From positions 1-64,000 of the forward strand of contig JBCDHW010000008.1 in the NCBI GenBank assembly GCA_038749595.1: DNA of 64,000 bases. Direction: 5' to 3'. Position 1 is the first letter of the stretch. Each line of letters opens with the position of its first letter. The position numbers and the translations under genes are program-made. Positions 51,615 to 60,641 of the stretch are shown in pieces. Below the pieces are notes generated by a model. It was not told where the DNA came from and did not search any database. It saw only the letters and a program-made list of their open reading frames with translations. This stretch comes from Parvularcula sp038749595. GTDB taxonomy: Bacteria; Pseudomonadota; Alphaproteobacteria; Caulobacterales; Parvularculaceae.

Positions 51615-53057
51615 CTAGGCTGGCGTCGGCGGAGGCATCCCGCCGTCTGCCACGGTCCCGTCGAGCCCTTTGATGGCAAAGGCGAGCTTCAGGCGCTCAG
51701 CGATCGTGCGCCCGTGCTTGCGGTAGCGCGCGGGCAGCAGGAATGCCGCTGGTCCCGTGCCCCGAAAACCCATGCGGAGGGAGGGCATCAGCACCCCTTC
51801 GACGACGGTCATTGGGTTGCTTTCATCGATCGCGTAGGCGCGTCGCGGGAAGATGTAGAACGGCGCGTAAACAAACAGCAGCGTTCCGTCGTCATCGCGC
51901 TTGATCCGCCCCGCTGTGCGCTTGGGTAGGCCAGGCATCGCCTTGCCAGAGAACGCGCGGACGAAGTTGGCACTGCCCATCCCGCGGGAGCGGTTGAACG
52001 GCAAGAAGTCGAGTGCATTGACCGTTCCAAACACCATAAGCCTCAACGCGAAGGGGAAGATCGCCATCGCGAGGATGAAGACCGGGATCGCGACGACCAG
52101 TGAGAGTTCTGGAGCAACCGCTGCCGTGCCCGCCATGCCTGCCATTGCTCCACCGCGGGTCGAGCGAAGCAACGAGTCGAGTAGGGGCACGGGCATCAAC
52201 AGCACCAGACCCGCCACCAAACTGCCTGCAACAAACAACAGGGAGCTCACCGCCGTTCCGACCATCGCCGCGAGAAAGTTGCCGAGGAACATGGTCGTCC
52301 CAACCGAGCCGATATCGCCGACTGACGGGAGAGGAAGCCCTGCGTGCATCACTGACAGACCGGCTTCGCCGCCGCCAAGCAGAGCCGCTACTTCAACGGC
52401 GCCCTCGGCAAAGATCGTGCCCGTCTCATTGGTGAACATGGTTGCAACCGTGCCCAGGGTCACCGGTGCCACCGCGAGCTGTATCAGCTGCTCGATCCCA
52501 TCAAGCGCCGCCTTTGCGGGCGGGAGCCAGCTGAGCAACACGTCTTTGAAGACGATCAGAAGAACCATCGCTGCCATTATTGCGAAGGCTGTGTCCGCCA
52601 TAAACCAGGGGGCGTCGTCGCCTGCGCCCGACGTCTCCCAGCCGCATTGATACCGCTGGTAAGCATTGAGACCGACGAAGCCCAAAAGCGGCGAAGCCGA
52701 GAGGCCCATCGCCGTCACAAGGCTTTCCCCGACCAACTGGACGCGGCCTTGATCGACAAGCGATGGTGCTTGACCGCAGCGGACGAGATCTCTGGACGTC
52801 ATAAGCTGGACGGTTGCTATCGAGGCGTCGGTGCCGATTTGGCGCTGCTGACGCTCGGCTTCGATCAACAGGTCGTTGAGCGATAGATTGCGGGCAACGG
52901 TTTCTTCGGGGAGCGCTTCGACCAGTTGCATTTGCGTATTCGTGACCGAAAGGGCGACGACGCCGGAGATTGCCGCGAAGGCGAGCACCAGAACCAAGAA
53001 GCGGATCGGGTTGATGCCGCGAACGCCGCTGAGCTTTTCAACCGCCTGGATTTTCAT
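51615..53057 (-). CDS. Large membrane protein of unknown function
   Basis: The 480-residue protein has an N-terminal TM (about 20-42) and a roughly 110-residue extracytoplasmic part with MTSRDLVRCGQAPSLVDQG. A block of about six Gly/Ala-rich TM helices (about 155-385) follows, then a soluble C-terminal domain (RDDDGTLLFVYAPFYIFPRRAYAIDE...RMGFRGTGPAAFLLPARYRKHGRTI). I do not recognise a family. ATG 53057 is chosen over 53123 because the extension is Arg-rich. It ends 78 bp ahead of the small exported protein on the same strand, so a three-gene transcript with the chemoreceptor is possible. Confidence 0.75.
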   Translation of the reverse strand: MKIQAVEKLSGVRGINPIRFLVLVLAFAAISGVVALSVTNTQMQLVEALPEETVARNLSLNDLLIEAERQQRQIGTDASIATVQLMTSRDLVRCGQAPSLVDQGRVQLVGESLVTAMGLSASPLLGFVGLNAYQRYQCGWETSGAGDDAPWFMADTAFAIMAAMVLLIVFKDVLLSWLPPAKAALDGIEQLIQLAVAPVTLGTVATMFTNETGTIFAEGAVEVAALLGGGEAGLSVMHAGLPLPSVGDIGSVGTTMFLGNFLAAMVGTAVSSLLFVAGSLVAGLVLLMPVPLLDSLLRSTRGGAMAGMAGTAAVAPELSLVVAIPVFILAMAIFPFALRLMVFGTVNALDFLPFNRSRGMGSANFVRAFSGKAMPGLPKRTAGRIKRDDDGTLLFVYAPFYIFPRRAYAIDESNPMTVVEGVLMPSLRMGFRGTGPAAFLLPARYRKHGRTIAERLKLAFAIKGLDGTVADGGMPPPTPA

Positions 53058-53171
53058 CGTTCCCGCCCCTCTTCGCCGGTGTTTACGTTGGCCAAATCGT
53101 TGACACTTCGCAAGGATACGCAAACACTTAGGGCTGGGTCTTCACGGGGCAGGGGCGAAAGGATTTCAGGA

Positions 53172-53696
53172 ATGCAAGGATCGGTTGAGCAGAGCTATGG
53201 GTATGGCGGTTTTTGGTGGCGTTTCCTGGCTGCGGTGATTGATACGATCGTCATTGGGCTTTTGACCCCGGTGGTGGCGCTGTTTCTACCGTTTTTGCTG
53301 CCGGTCATCCCCATTCTTCTCGACGCGGCGTATTCGATCATTCTTGAAAGCTCACCCGCGCAAGGCACCGTCGGCAAGATGGTCTGTCGGCTGAAGGTTG
53401 CGGACCTCCAAGGCAGACGGATCACGCCAGGTAAGGCAGCGCTGCGTTATGTGGGCAAGATCGTATCTACACTGATCTTATTCATCGGATATCTGTTGGT
53501 GTTCTTTACATCGAAGAAGCAAGCGCTGCACGACCTCATGGCAGGCACTGTGGTTCTGAAGGTCACGGAGCACAATGAGAACGTCGATCCCATCCGCGGA
53601 TTCCACGAGGAGCAGATGCGCGAGCGAGTCGAGCTGGGACAGGCGCAGCCCTTGCCGCCGGCGAGCGACCCTCAACGTGGTGGCCCAAGCAACTGA
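53172..53696 (+). CDS. RDD family membrane protein
   Basis: The 174-residue protein has the RDD fold. YGGFWWRFLAAVIDTIVIGLL carries the R..D pattern in the first helix, and a second helix, an amphipathic TVGKMVCRLKVADLQGRRITPGKAALRY block and a third helix (about 98-115) follow. KKQALHDLMAGTVVLK holds the second conserved Asp. The role is unknown for most members; some act in Na+/H+ exchange. ATG 53172 follows TTTCAGG. It is divergent from the large membrane protein. Confidence 0.88.
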   Translation: MQGSVEQSYGYGGFWWRFLAAVIDTIVIGLLTPVVALFLPFLLPVIPILLDAAYSIILESSPAQGTVGKMVCRLKVADLQGRRITPGKAALRYVGKIVSTLILFIGYLLVFFTSKKQALHDLMAGTVVLKVTEHNENVDPIRGFHEEQMRERVELGQAQPLPPASDPQRGGPSN

Positions 53697-53779
53697 AGCG
53701 CGACACATAGGCCCTTGTCTTTATCGGCAATCGTACCCATCGTCATGCATAGTAGAAGCAACTGAAAGGAGGTGGTCGA

Positions 53780-53854
53780 ATGTCGAGTCACGTGATCCGT
53801 CGTTCGTTTGTAGTGTGTGGTCGCGGGGAGGGTGCTGAGCAGCCTCAGGTCTGA
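53780..53854 (+). CDS. 24-codon micro-ORF with strong Shine-Dalgarno
   Basis: An ATG at 53780 is preceded by a near-perfect AAAGGAGGTGG and followed by 24 sense codons (MSSHVIRRSFVVCGRGEGAE... ending in V) and TGA. A strong intrinsic terminator follows 60 bases later (53916-53945). A micro-ORF with an optimal ribosome site and its own terminator is either a small expressed protein or a leader peptide controlling the methyltransferase gene at 54079. No run of one amino acid is present, so classical amino-acid attenuation is not supported. It stands alone in a 380-bp region. Confidence 0.5.
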   Translation: MSSHVIRRSFVVCGRGEGAEQPQV

Positions 53855-53915
53855 CCCCTGACACCTTCTTGCTGGACAGCCAGTAAGAGTGCGGAATGAA
53901 CGGCGACACTGACGG

Positions 53916-53945
53916 GCCGTGGCGAGCAATCGCCGCGGCTTTTTT
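53916..53945 (+). terminator. Intrinsic terminator after the micro-ORF
   Basis: GCCGTGGCG-agcaat-CGCCGCGGC is a 9-bp stem (one G-T pair) followed by six T residues. It lies between the micro-ORF and the methyltransferase gene, so the methyltransferase needs read-through or its own promoter in 53946-54078. Confidence 0.92.
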
Positions 53946-54078
53946 CATTTTCTGAACGGACATCACCAAATCCCAACCGCAGCGCAACATGCTTAACAGG
54001 CAGCCTTAGCGAGCATTTAACCGCCAACGCGTAGAGATCGGGGCCTGCGTTGCGTTTGTCCTTCTGGGGTTGTGGTTG

Positions 54079-55389
54079 ATGGGAAATGTCACGGCAATAA
54101 GCTACTGCCGCGCCTGCCATGGCACGACGCTCACCCATGCCTTCGAGGTGGGTGACGGCGTGAACTGGGTGTTTTGCGGTGATGAGCACGGACGCCAAGG
54201 GTGCGGCTTGCTCCAGCGAGCGGACGTCTATGAAGAGCGCCCTGCTCCCCTTCCGTCGGACCCTCTTTGGACAGATGAATTCCGGCTTAAGGCTGCGGCG
54301 CATCAAACGCTTGAGATGATGACGACGCGCGATGGAACAGCGCTTGATATCGGGTGCGGCGCCGGCACCTTGGCGGGCGCTTATCCCCGCTGGATCGTTC
54401 CCATTGGCCTTGATCCCACCTTGCCTGAAACGGGGCCGCAAGACTGGGGTGTTGGGATCAAGGAAGATTTCCTTAGCCCCGAAGGCCAAGCCGCGTTGAA
54501 GCGGATGGGCGTCAAGAAGTTCGATATCATTACAGCGATTTCCGTACTCGGAGAAATGGACGACCCACTTGCCTTTTTCCTCCGTGCCAAGAGTTGGCTG
54601 GCGAAGGATGGGGTGATGGTGGTCGAGACACCATATTCGGCGCTGGCGTTGACCCGGTCACTCGCGGGGACCTTCCATACACGCGCCGAGGCCGTTTATA
54701 CCCTCGCCGTGCTGCAGCGGATTGCGCAAGCGACGGGTTTTTCCATTGTCCGCGGCTCCATGACGGAGACCCAAGGCGGGTCGCTTCGTTTGTTCCTGAC
54801 CCACGACGATTACGATGGCCACGATTACGCTCCGTGGCGGGAGCAACTCGCACGGCTATGGGATGAGGAGGCTGCGCTGAGCCTTGTCGGCCCGGCAGCA
54901 TATCGCGCGTTCGAAATGCGCGTGAACCGGCGGACAGCCGAGGTTTACGGTTTTTCAGAGGCCCTGGCGCGGCATGATCTGCATGCCTACCTACTCGGGA
55001 CCAGCCCGCGGATGCAGATGATCCTCGACGCCTCCGGCTTTGATACCGATGTCATCGCAGCCGCGATTGGTGCTCCGCATGCGTCCCTTGAGTTTGAGGT
55101 CATCTCCGAAGAAGAAGGGCGCTCTTCGCCGCCTGATGTATTGATCGCAGACGGAACATATCGCCGGGAAGTGCTGGAGACCTGGCATCAGTTCGTGATG
55201 GACGGCGGACGCATCGCGTTCCTTGAGCCGGAACTGCTGATCGTTGACGGGACCAACTACGCCCGTGAGCTCGGCCGGACGTTGGCGGTGACTGATGGTC
55301 CGGGTTCGGTTGATACCCTCCGCGCAGCGCTCGCTGCCATGCGGAAACCGGCACAGCTCGTGTTCACGGCCAGCAAACGCGGCGCTTAA
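54079..55389 (+). CDS. Sugar C-methyltransferase-type SAM-dependent methyltransferase
   Basis: From ATG 54079 the protein is 436 residues. A short N-terminal zinc-type module has paired Cys (SYCRACHG, VFCGDE, GCGLLQ). A class I methyltransferase core follows with the SAM loop ALDIGCGAGTL. A C-terminal domain ends with LIADGTYRREVLETW and FLEPELLIVDG. This three-part order is that of NDP-hexose C-methyltransferases (Methyltransf_13/23/14). The sugar is unknown; no other deoxysugar gene is nearby. It is close behind the micro-ORF and its terminator. Confidence 0.8.
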   Translation: MGNVTAISYCRACHGTTLTHAFEVGDGVNWVFCGDEHGRQGCGLLQRADVYEERPAPLPSDPLWTDEFRLKAAAHQTLEMMTTRDGTALDIGCGAGTLAGAYPRWIVPIGLDPTLPETGPQDWGVGIKEDFLSPEGQAALKRMGVKKFDIITAISVLGEMDDPLAFFLRAKSWLAKDGVMVVETPYSALALTRSLAGTFHTRAEAVYTLAVLQRIAQATGFSIVRGSMTETQGGSLRLFLTHDDYDGHDYAPWREQLARLWDEEAALSLVGPAAYRAFEMRVNRRTAEVYGFSEALARHDLHAYLLGTSPRMQMILDASGFDTDVIAAAIGAPHASLEFEVISEEEGRSSPPDVLIADGTYRREVLETWHQFVMDGGRIAFLEPELLIVDGTNYARELGRTLAVTDGPGSVDTLRAALAAMRKPAQLVFTASKRGA

Positions 55390-55614
55390 TCTGCCAACAG
55401 CGTGAGCAGCAGATCCTGCGCTTTTCCCGCGGCCATCTCGACCTGGCTCATTGGACGGCTGGTCACCGCGAGGTCAGCTTATGCGCGTCACACCGCGTCG
55501 ATTTGAGCGCGGATGCTTCGTCAAACGCCTTGCCCAAGTTCGTTGGCGTGCCAACTGTCCCATGGGCAGGGACGCGCAACCCTGGTAGTGCGTGGTGGGC
55601 GGCAGGAGATCGGT

Positions 55615-56436
55615 GTGCGGTTTCTCTTTCTTGGAGACATTATGGGCCGGTCGGGGCGATCGGCAGTTATCGAACGCTTGCCTGACTTGCGGAGGCGCTT
55701 GGCGCTCGATTTCGTCATCGCCAATGGGGAAAATGCGGCTGGCGGTTTTGGCATCACCCGCGGGATTGCCGAGGACCTGTTCGCCTCGGGAGTCGATTGC
55801 ATCACCACCGGCAACCATGCCTACGACCAGCGCGATGACCTGGGTTTCTTCGACGACGAACGCCGGTTGTTGCGGCCGGCGAATTTCCCGCCCACCAACC
55901 CTGGCCGCGGCGCAGGCCTGTACGAGACCAGCGCGGGCTATCGCGTGTTGGTGGTGCAAGTGCACGGCCAGCTGTTCATGGGGCCGGTCGATACGATGCC
56001 GCCCGCGATCGAGCGCGAGCTCGGGACGCTGCAGCTGGGAGCGGACGTCGACGCGATCGTGGTCGATGTGCACGCCGAGGCGACCAGTGAGAAATATTCC
56101 GTCGGTCATTGGTTGGATGGGCGGGTGAGCCTCGTCGTTGGCACCCATACCCATATCCCAACCGCCGATACCCAAGTGCTGCCTGGCGGTACGGCCTTCC
56201 AAGCGGACGCAGGGATGTGCGGTGATTACGATAGCGTTATTGGGATGGAGAAGTCTGGTCCGGTAACGACATTTCTGACCAAGCTGCGCGGCAGCCGGAT
56301 GCAACCGGCCGCCGGTCCGGCGACTGTGTGTGGAATTATGGTCGAAACGGACCCGCGCACGGGTCTTGCGGTTCGTGCTGAGCCGCTTCGGGTTGGTGGG
56401 CGGCTCTCGCAAGCCGAGCCGTTTGCGGACGACTAA
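55615..56436 (+). CDS. ymdB: YmdB-type metallophosphoesterase (TIGR00282)
   Basis: From GTG 55615 the protein is 273 residues, the normal size. Metal-binding motifs are in order: FLFLGDIMGRSG, IANGENAAGGFGI, TTGNHAYDQRD, VVDVHAEATSEK and VVGTHTHIPTAD. The family hydrolyses 2',3'-cyclic nucleotides and affects RNA turnover and biofilm in Bacillus. GGAGA precedes the GTG; the open frame upstream to 55513 is not homologous. In alphaproteobacteria the gene is often near yebC, as here (59255). Confidence 0.92.
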   Translation: MRFLFLGDIMGRSGRSAVIERLPDLRRRLALDFVIANGENAAGGFGITRGIAEDLFASGVDCITTGNHAYDQRDDLGFFDDERRLLRPANFPPTNPGRGAGLYETSAGYRVLVVQVHGQLFMGPVDTMPPAIERELGTLQLGADVDAIVVDVHAEATSEKYSVGHWLDGRVSLVVGTHTHIPTADTQVLPGGTAFQADAGMCGDYDSVIGMEKSGPVTTFLTKLRGSRMQPAAGPATVCGIMVETDPRTGLAVRAEPLRVGGRLSQAEPFADD

Positions 56437-56455
56437 TGCCAGAGAAGGGGCAATA

Positions 56456-56884
56456 ATGCTGACACTGATGATCTTGATGGAAGCGGCGCTTAGCCCGCTC
56501 AACGTGACCGGCGTGTGGTACACGGAAGGGCAGCTTAGCCAGGTGGAGATCACCGAGGACGGGGATTCGGTCGTCGGACGGATCATTTGGTACGAAGATT
56601 GGGAAGAGGACATTATCCTCGACACCAAAAACCCTGATGAGACTTTGCGCGACCGGGAGCTTCTTGGGCTGCCGATCCTCGCCGGGTTCCGCGAGGGGAA
56701 CGAGAAATGGCGGCGCGGGCAGATCTATGATCCGACTGATGGCAAAAGCTATCGCTCAGCGATTTACCGGGTCAGCGATGATCGCCTCGGGGTTGAGGGC
56801 TGTGTTTCGGTCATCTGCCGCAAAATGGAATGGCAGCGGGTCCCCGAGGACCAAATCATGCGCAGCGTGCGCACGCCTGAGTAG
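56456..56884 (+). CDS. DUF2147 family exported protein, copy 1
   Basis: The 142-residue protein has a short hydrophobic N-terminus and the DUF2147 pattern: LNVTGVWYTEGQLSQVEI, VGRIIWYEDW, WRRGQIYDPTDGKSYRSAI and LGVEGCVSVICRKMEWQRV. It is a small lipocalin-like beta-barrel domain, probably periplasmic, of unknown function. It starts 20 bp after ymdB and is followed 60 bp later by a paralogue. Confidence 0.88.
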   Translation: MLTLMILMEAALSPLNVTGVWYTEGQLSQVEITEDGDSVVGRIIWYEDWEEDIILDTKNPDETLRDRELLGLPILAGFREGNEKWRRGQIYDPTDGKSYRSAIYRVSDDRLGVEGCVSVICRKMEWQRVPEDQIMRSVRTPE

Positions 56885-56944
56885 CGGCGCACCAGCGAAT
56901 TGTGCTGGGTATCAACGAACAGCGCAAAAGAAAGGGCGAGCACC

Positions 56945-57352
56945 ATGATCTTGGCTGCGTTGATGCTGCAATTTGCCGGACCTCTGGACGTGGCTGGGGT
57001 GTGGGAGACCGGCAACGGCCGCGCCCATGTGGAGATCGCCGAGACAGCGGATGGCAGCATCCGTGGGCAGATCATTTGGTACGCATCCTACGAGCAAGAC
57101 CTGGCCGAGGGCCGCGATACCAGCGACACTATCTTGGGCAAGGTGCTGCTCGAAGACTTCGTCCGGAGCGACGACAAATGGCGGCGCGGAAAGATCCACG
57201 ATCTGCGCAACGATCGCACCTACCGCTCGGCGCTCTCGCGCAGTGATGCCGACACGATTAGCGTCGAGGGATGCCTCGCTGTTTTCTGCCGGGCGCAGCA
57301 ATGGACCCGGGTGCCGCCCGATCAGCAAATCCGCCTTCAGCCCACGGATTAA
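56945..57352 (+). CDS. DUF2147 family exported protein, copy 2
   Basis: The 135-residue paralogue of the preceding gene keeps the same order of blocks: LDVAGVWETGNGRAHVEI, RGQIIWYASY, WRRGKIHDLRNDRTYRSAL, ISVEGCLAVFCRAQQWTRV. A hydrophobic N-terminus (MILAALMLQFAGP) suggests export. The two genes form a tandem duplication that has diverged considerably. ATG 56945 gives the signal-like start. Confidence 0.88.
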   Translation: MILAALMLQFAGPLDVAGVWETGNGRAHVEIAETADGSIRGQIIWYASYEQDLAEGRDTSDTILGKVLLEDFVRSDDKWRRGKIHDLRNDRTYRSALSRSDADTISVEGCLAVFCRAQQWTRVPPDQQIRLQPTD

Positions 57353-57368
57353 CGGAGCGCGTGCCGCG

Positions 57369-57836
57369 ATGTTTGCCGCTTTATCGAGACCCAGAATGCT
57401 CTGGGCGCTCTTCGGTTTGGTTGTCGCACAGTCGCTGGGCTTTGTACTGATCATGGTGATCTGGGATTTTCAGATCATTGATGAGATGCGTGACCCGGAG
57501 GTGATCCGTACGCATATCAACGCCATTACTGACGTCCAGCGTTCCGTACACGTATGGACGACGTCGACGTTGGATGTCACCTATCCGCTCACCTACGGCG
57601 CGCTGCTGGCGGGGGTCACGCGGCGCTCCCTTCCGTCAGTCTTCTGTCTTCCGGCGCTCGCTGCGGTGCCAACCGATCTCGCCGAGGGCGTGGTCCAGGT
57701 GCTCGCGCTTTCCTCGGTCGCTGACGTTTTGGAATGGAAAGCCGTCCTCACCCCTCTCAAGTTTGCACTGTTGGGTGTCGCGATTGTGCTCGCGTTCATC
57801 GCGATAGGGCTTGGGCGCCGCAAGCAACTGCGCTGA
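57369..57836 (+). CDS. Four-TM membrane protein of unknown function
   Basis: The 155-residue protein has TM helices at about 10-32, 70-85, 90-112 and 130-150 (WALFGLVVAQSLGFVLIMVIW; FALLGVAIVLAFIAIGLG) and short polar loops including MRDPEVIRTHINAITDVQ. I do not recognise it. ATG 57369 is 16 bp behind the DUF2147 stop and the reading frame matches; an upstream open frame overlaps the DUF2147 gene and is a shadow. Co-transcription with ymdB and the DUF2147 pair is likely. Confidence 0.65.
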   Translation: MFAALSRPRMLWALFGLVVAQSLGFVLIMVIWDFQIIDEMRDPEVIRTHINAITDVQRSVHVWTTSTLDVTYPLTYGALLAGVTRRSLPSVFCLPALAAVPTDLAEGVVQVLALSSVADVLEWKAVLTPLKFALLGVAIVLAFIAIGLGRRKQLR

Positions 57837-57878
57837 AACTTTTACGCCTTTGCCCCGCAGTGCTCTAAGTCATCGCCT

Positions 57879-58778
57879 ATGGATGCAGCGCGTGACATGG
57901 CCACCTTCCAGGTTTTGGCCCGAACCGGAACGATTTCTGCCGCAGCGCACGAGTTGGGTGTGGCCCCGTCCGCCGTATCGCGCAGGCTGAAGGCCCTCGA
58001 AGCGCGGCTCGGGATCGAGCTTGTGCGCCGCTCGACAAGGGCGATGGTGCTGACCCCGGCCGGTGAGACCTACCTTGAGCGGTCAAAAGATCTGCTCCGT
58101 TCAATTGATGCGCTCGAAGAGCAGATGCGGGACGAGAGCCTTGGCGTGGCCGGTGTGATCCGCGTTGCGGCTCCCCTCAGCTTTGGGCTTTGCGCGCTGC
58201 CCGATATTGTCAGTGCATTTCTCGACGCGCACCCCGACGTCACCTTGGACCTCGACCTCCGGGATGATCAGGTCGACCTCGTGCGCGAGGGGTTCGATGT
58301 CGCTTTGCGGATTGGCGAGCTGACGGCGTCGACCCTGATCGCGAAGAAGCTCACTGATATCGACACCGCGACCTGCGCTTCCCAAGACTTTATCGACCGG
58401 CACGGCCCGTTTGTGTCGCCCGCCGGGCTCGAAGGCCTGCCGGGGATGATCTACGTGAACGCCCAGCGCAGTGACATGCTCCACTACTTGGACGAGGCCG
58501 GTGAGGACGCGCGGGTTCAGCTGTCCCGCGAGGTGACCGCAAATAATGGTGACATCCTCGCCGCGCTCGCCTCCCGCGGACACGGGGTCTATTCATGTCC
58601 CCGTTTCATCCTGCAATCTTATATCGACAGCGGCGCGCTGGTGGAGATGTTCCCAGACGTCTCCTGGCCGGGGACAGCCCTTTACGCCGTTTGGCCGCCC
58701 ACCAAGCATCTGCCTGCGCGGGTACGCACATTTATCGACGCGCTGGCTGCTGCGTTTTCCGGCTCGCCAAAAGGTTAA
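57879..58778 (+). CDS. LysR family transcriptional regulator
   Basis: The 299-residue protein has an N-terminal winged HTH (about 4-62: TISAAAHELGVAPSAVSRRLKALEARLGIELVRRSTRAMVLTPAG) and a periplasmic-binding-type effector domain. Its start GVAGVIRVAAPLSFG and the middle VTLDLDLRDDQVDLVREGFDVALRIGEL place it in the CrgA-like subgroup. It is not divergent from an obvious target; the genes on both sides are on the same strand, so its regulon is unknown. Confidence 0.93.
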   Translation: MDAARDMATFQVLARTGTISAAAHELGVAPSAVSRRLKALEARLGIELVRRSTRAMVLTPAGETYLERSKDLLRSIDALEEQMRDESLGVAGVIRVAAPLSFGLCALPDIVSAFLDAHPDVTLDLDLRDDQVDLVREGFDVALRIGELTASTLIAKKLTDIDTATCASQDFIDRHGPFVSPAGLEGLPGMIYVNAQRSDMLHYLDEAGEDARVQLSREVTANNGDILAALASRGHGVYSCPRFILQSYIDSGALVEMFPDVSWPGTALYAVWPPTKHLPARVRTFIDALAAAFSGSPKG

Positions 58779-58824
58779 CGGCGCGTTAACTTAACCCCTT
58801 GCCGTCGGTGCAGGGGAAGTGAGT

Positions 58825-59181
58825 ATGGAGGGATTTCTCGGCGAAGTGATGGCCGCCTTCCGGGTGGCAGCACAGTCTGATCCTTTCACCGTGTTGCTGC
58901 CGTTGGCTGTGGTGGCCGTCATTCAAGGCCTCGTGACGGACGGCCCTTTTGAGGCAGGCGCTCGGGCGCTCACAGGATTGTTCTGGTTCGCGGTGACCGT
59001 CTTTGTGTTCGGTGGCCTACGCAGTTCAGACCGGTTCACCTTCGAGCTGTGGTCCCGAAAAATCGAGCTCAGCCTCGACAGGATCGCAACGATTACGTTG
59101 CTGGAGACACTAGGCTTCTACCTACTGATGCTAGCGGGGATTATCATCGTCACCCTCGTCCGCGCGGTCATGAAACGCTGA
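58825..59181 (+). CDS. Small three-TM membrane protein of unknown function
   Basis: The 118-residue protein begins at ATG 58825 (GTG 58819 is possible). TM helices are at about 22-40, 48-66 and 92-112, with a charged loop SSDRFTFELWSRKIELSLDR between the second and third. The C-terminus is basic (VRAVMKR). No family is recognised. It lies alone between the LysR gene and yebC, with GGGGAAG ahead of the start. Confidence 0.6.
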   Translation: MEGFLGEVMAAFRVAAQSDPFTVLLPLAVVAVIQGLVTDGPFEAGARALTGLFWFAVTVFVFGGLRSSDRFTFELWSRKIELSLDRIATITLLETLGFYLLMLAGIIIVTLVRAVMKR

Positions 59182-59254
59182 TTTCGCCCCTTAACAGCGC
59201 GGCCCGCCCGGATTAGACGCCTGGTTCGGATCACGACTGTTTAAGGAGGTCTCC

Positions 59255-60001
59255 ATGGCCGGCCACTCCAAATGGGCCAACATTCAGCACCGCAAAGGGC
59301 GCCAAGACGCCAAGCGGTCGAAGTTGTTCTCGCGCCTGTCCAAGGAGATCACGGTGGCCGCCAAGATGGGCGCGCCGGACCCAGCCTTTAACCCGCGCCT
59401 GCGCCTGGCCGTTGCCAACGCCAAGGGCCAGTCGATGCCCAAGGACAATATTGAGCGGGCGATCAAGAAGGGCTCGTCGGGCGAGGGCGATGACTATGAA
59501 GAGATCCGCTATGAGGGGTTCGGCCCCGAGGGCGTGGGCATCATCGTTGAGGCCTTGACCGACAACCGCAACCGCACGGCGTCTGAGGTGCGGAGCACCT
59601 TTTCCAAGAACGGCGGCAACCTGGGCGAGACGGGCTCGGTCAGCTTTGGCTTCGACCGAGTTGGAGAAATTCAGTACAAGGCGGAAATCGGCAGTGAAGA
59701 CGAGGTGCTCGAAGCGGCGATTGAGGCGGGTGCGGAGGATGTCATCTCCGAAGACGAGCAGCATACGATTTACACCGCGGCGGAGGATTTCTCTGAGGTG
59801 AGCAAAGCCCTCGAAGAAGCCTACGGCGAACCGGCCAGCGCGAAACTCGCCTGGCGCCCACAGAACATGATCGAAGTGAGCTCCGCGAAAGCCGAGAGCA
59901 TGGTCAAACTCTTCGATGCTCTCGACGATCTCGACGACGTCCAAAACGTCACCGCCAACTTCGAACTCAGCGACGAAGACGCTGAGAAGCTAGCGGGGTA
60001 A
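59255..60001 (+). CDS. yebC: YebC/PmpR family protein
   Basis: The 248-residue protein has the family N-terminus MAGHSKWANIQHRKGRQDAKR, then FEGFGPEGVGIIVE-type (here YEGFGPEGVGIIVEALTDNRNRT) and NGGNLGETGSVSF. AAGGAGG lies before the ATG. Members were described as DNA-binding regulators and more recently as factors that relieve ribosome stalling at proline-rich motifs. efp, which serves polyproline translation, is 3.2 kb downstream. It ends 4 bp before a VOC gene. Confidence 0.96.
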   Translation: MAGHSKWANIQHRKGRQDAKRSKLFSRLSKEITVAAKMGAPDPAFNPRLRLAVANAKGQSMPKDNIERAIKKGSSGEGDDYEEIRYEGFGPEGVGIIVEALTDNRNRTASEVRSTFSKNGGNLGETGSVSFGFDRVGEIQYKAEIGSEDEVLEAAIEAGAEDVISEDEQHTIYTAAEDFSEVSKALEEAYGEPASAKLAWRPQNMIEVSSAKAESMVKLFDALDDLDDVQNVTANFELSDEDAEKLAG

Positions 60002-60005
60002 TGTG

Positions 60006-60383
60006 ATGGCTGAGGGCGAGCGAGAGTTCTTGTTTGCCCAGCCGCACATTTTCTCAACGGATATCGAACGGACACTTCGCTTCTTCACCGACGTGTTGGG
60101 GTTCGCGGTTGATTTTACCTATGGCGAGCCTCCGACCTACGCCGAAGTCTTTCGCGATGCCGCTCGGGTTTCCCTTCGCCTTGTTGCGGAAAGTCCGTTT
60201 AAGGAGGGTGTCCGTGACCGCGATGAGCTGTTGTCTGCCTTGATCCGTGTTCGCGACATTGATGCGTTCGCTGCTTCGCTGCGCGATGTCCCTTTGCACC
60301 TGCCCCTGACCGAGCGTCCCTGGGGGCGCGAACTTATTGTGAAAGACCCAGACGGAAATCTCCTGTGCTTCCATAATGATTAG
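60006..60383 (+). CDS. VOC (glyoxalase fold) family protein
   Basis: The 125-residue protein begins at ATG 60006 (GTG 60003 is possible), 4 bp after yebC. The first module is FSTDIERTLRFFTDVLGFAVDF and the second is RDIDAFAASLRDVPLHL...GRELIVKDPDGNLLCFHND. It is a small VOC enzyme or binding protein of unknown substrate. Co-transcription with yebC is likely. Confidence 0.85.
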   Translation: MAEGEREFLFAQPHIFSTDIERTLRFFTDVLGFAVDFTYGEPPTYAEVFRDAARVSLRLVAESPFKEGVRDRDELLSALIRVRDIDAFAASLRDVPLHLPLTERPWGRELIVKDPDGNLLCFHND

Positions 60384-60641
60384 CGTTCCGGCGGCGCGTG
60401 ATCCGCGTCTCTCAGTTTCGAGAGGTGAAAGAAGTGCGCTTTGAGAAAGCGGCTGCACTGCAAAGCCTATGGAGACTCGCCAGGTGAGATTTAGCGGATG
60501 GCGTGCTTTTTAATCCCTATACAACCCTGGCGCGCAGCGCTTTTACTTGTTGAGACTAAGTCTTAAACAAACGCGCCTTTCTGATAAACGACGCCTTCAC
60601 TTCCCGCGACTACGAAAGATGTAGGAGCAGAGGTGAGGAAC

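Noticed and set aside
55386..55478. Minus-strand 30-codon open end (ADLAVTSRPMSQVEMAAGKA...) between the methyltransferase and ymdB genes
   Set aside because: It looks like a protein C-terminus and could be a gene remnant, but it is bounded by an in-frame stop at 55479-55481 and too short to support a pseudogene call.
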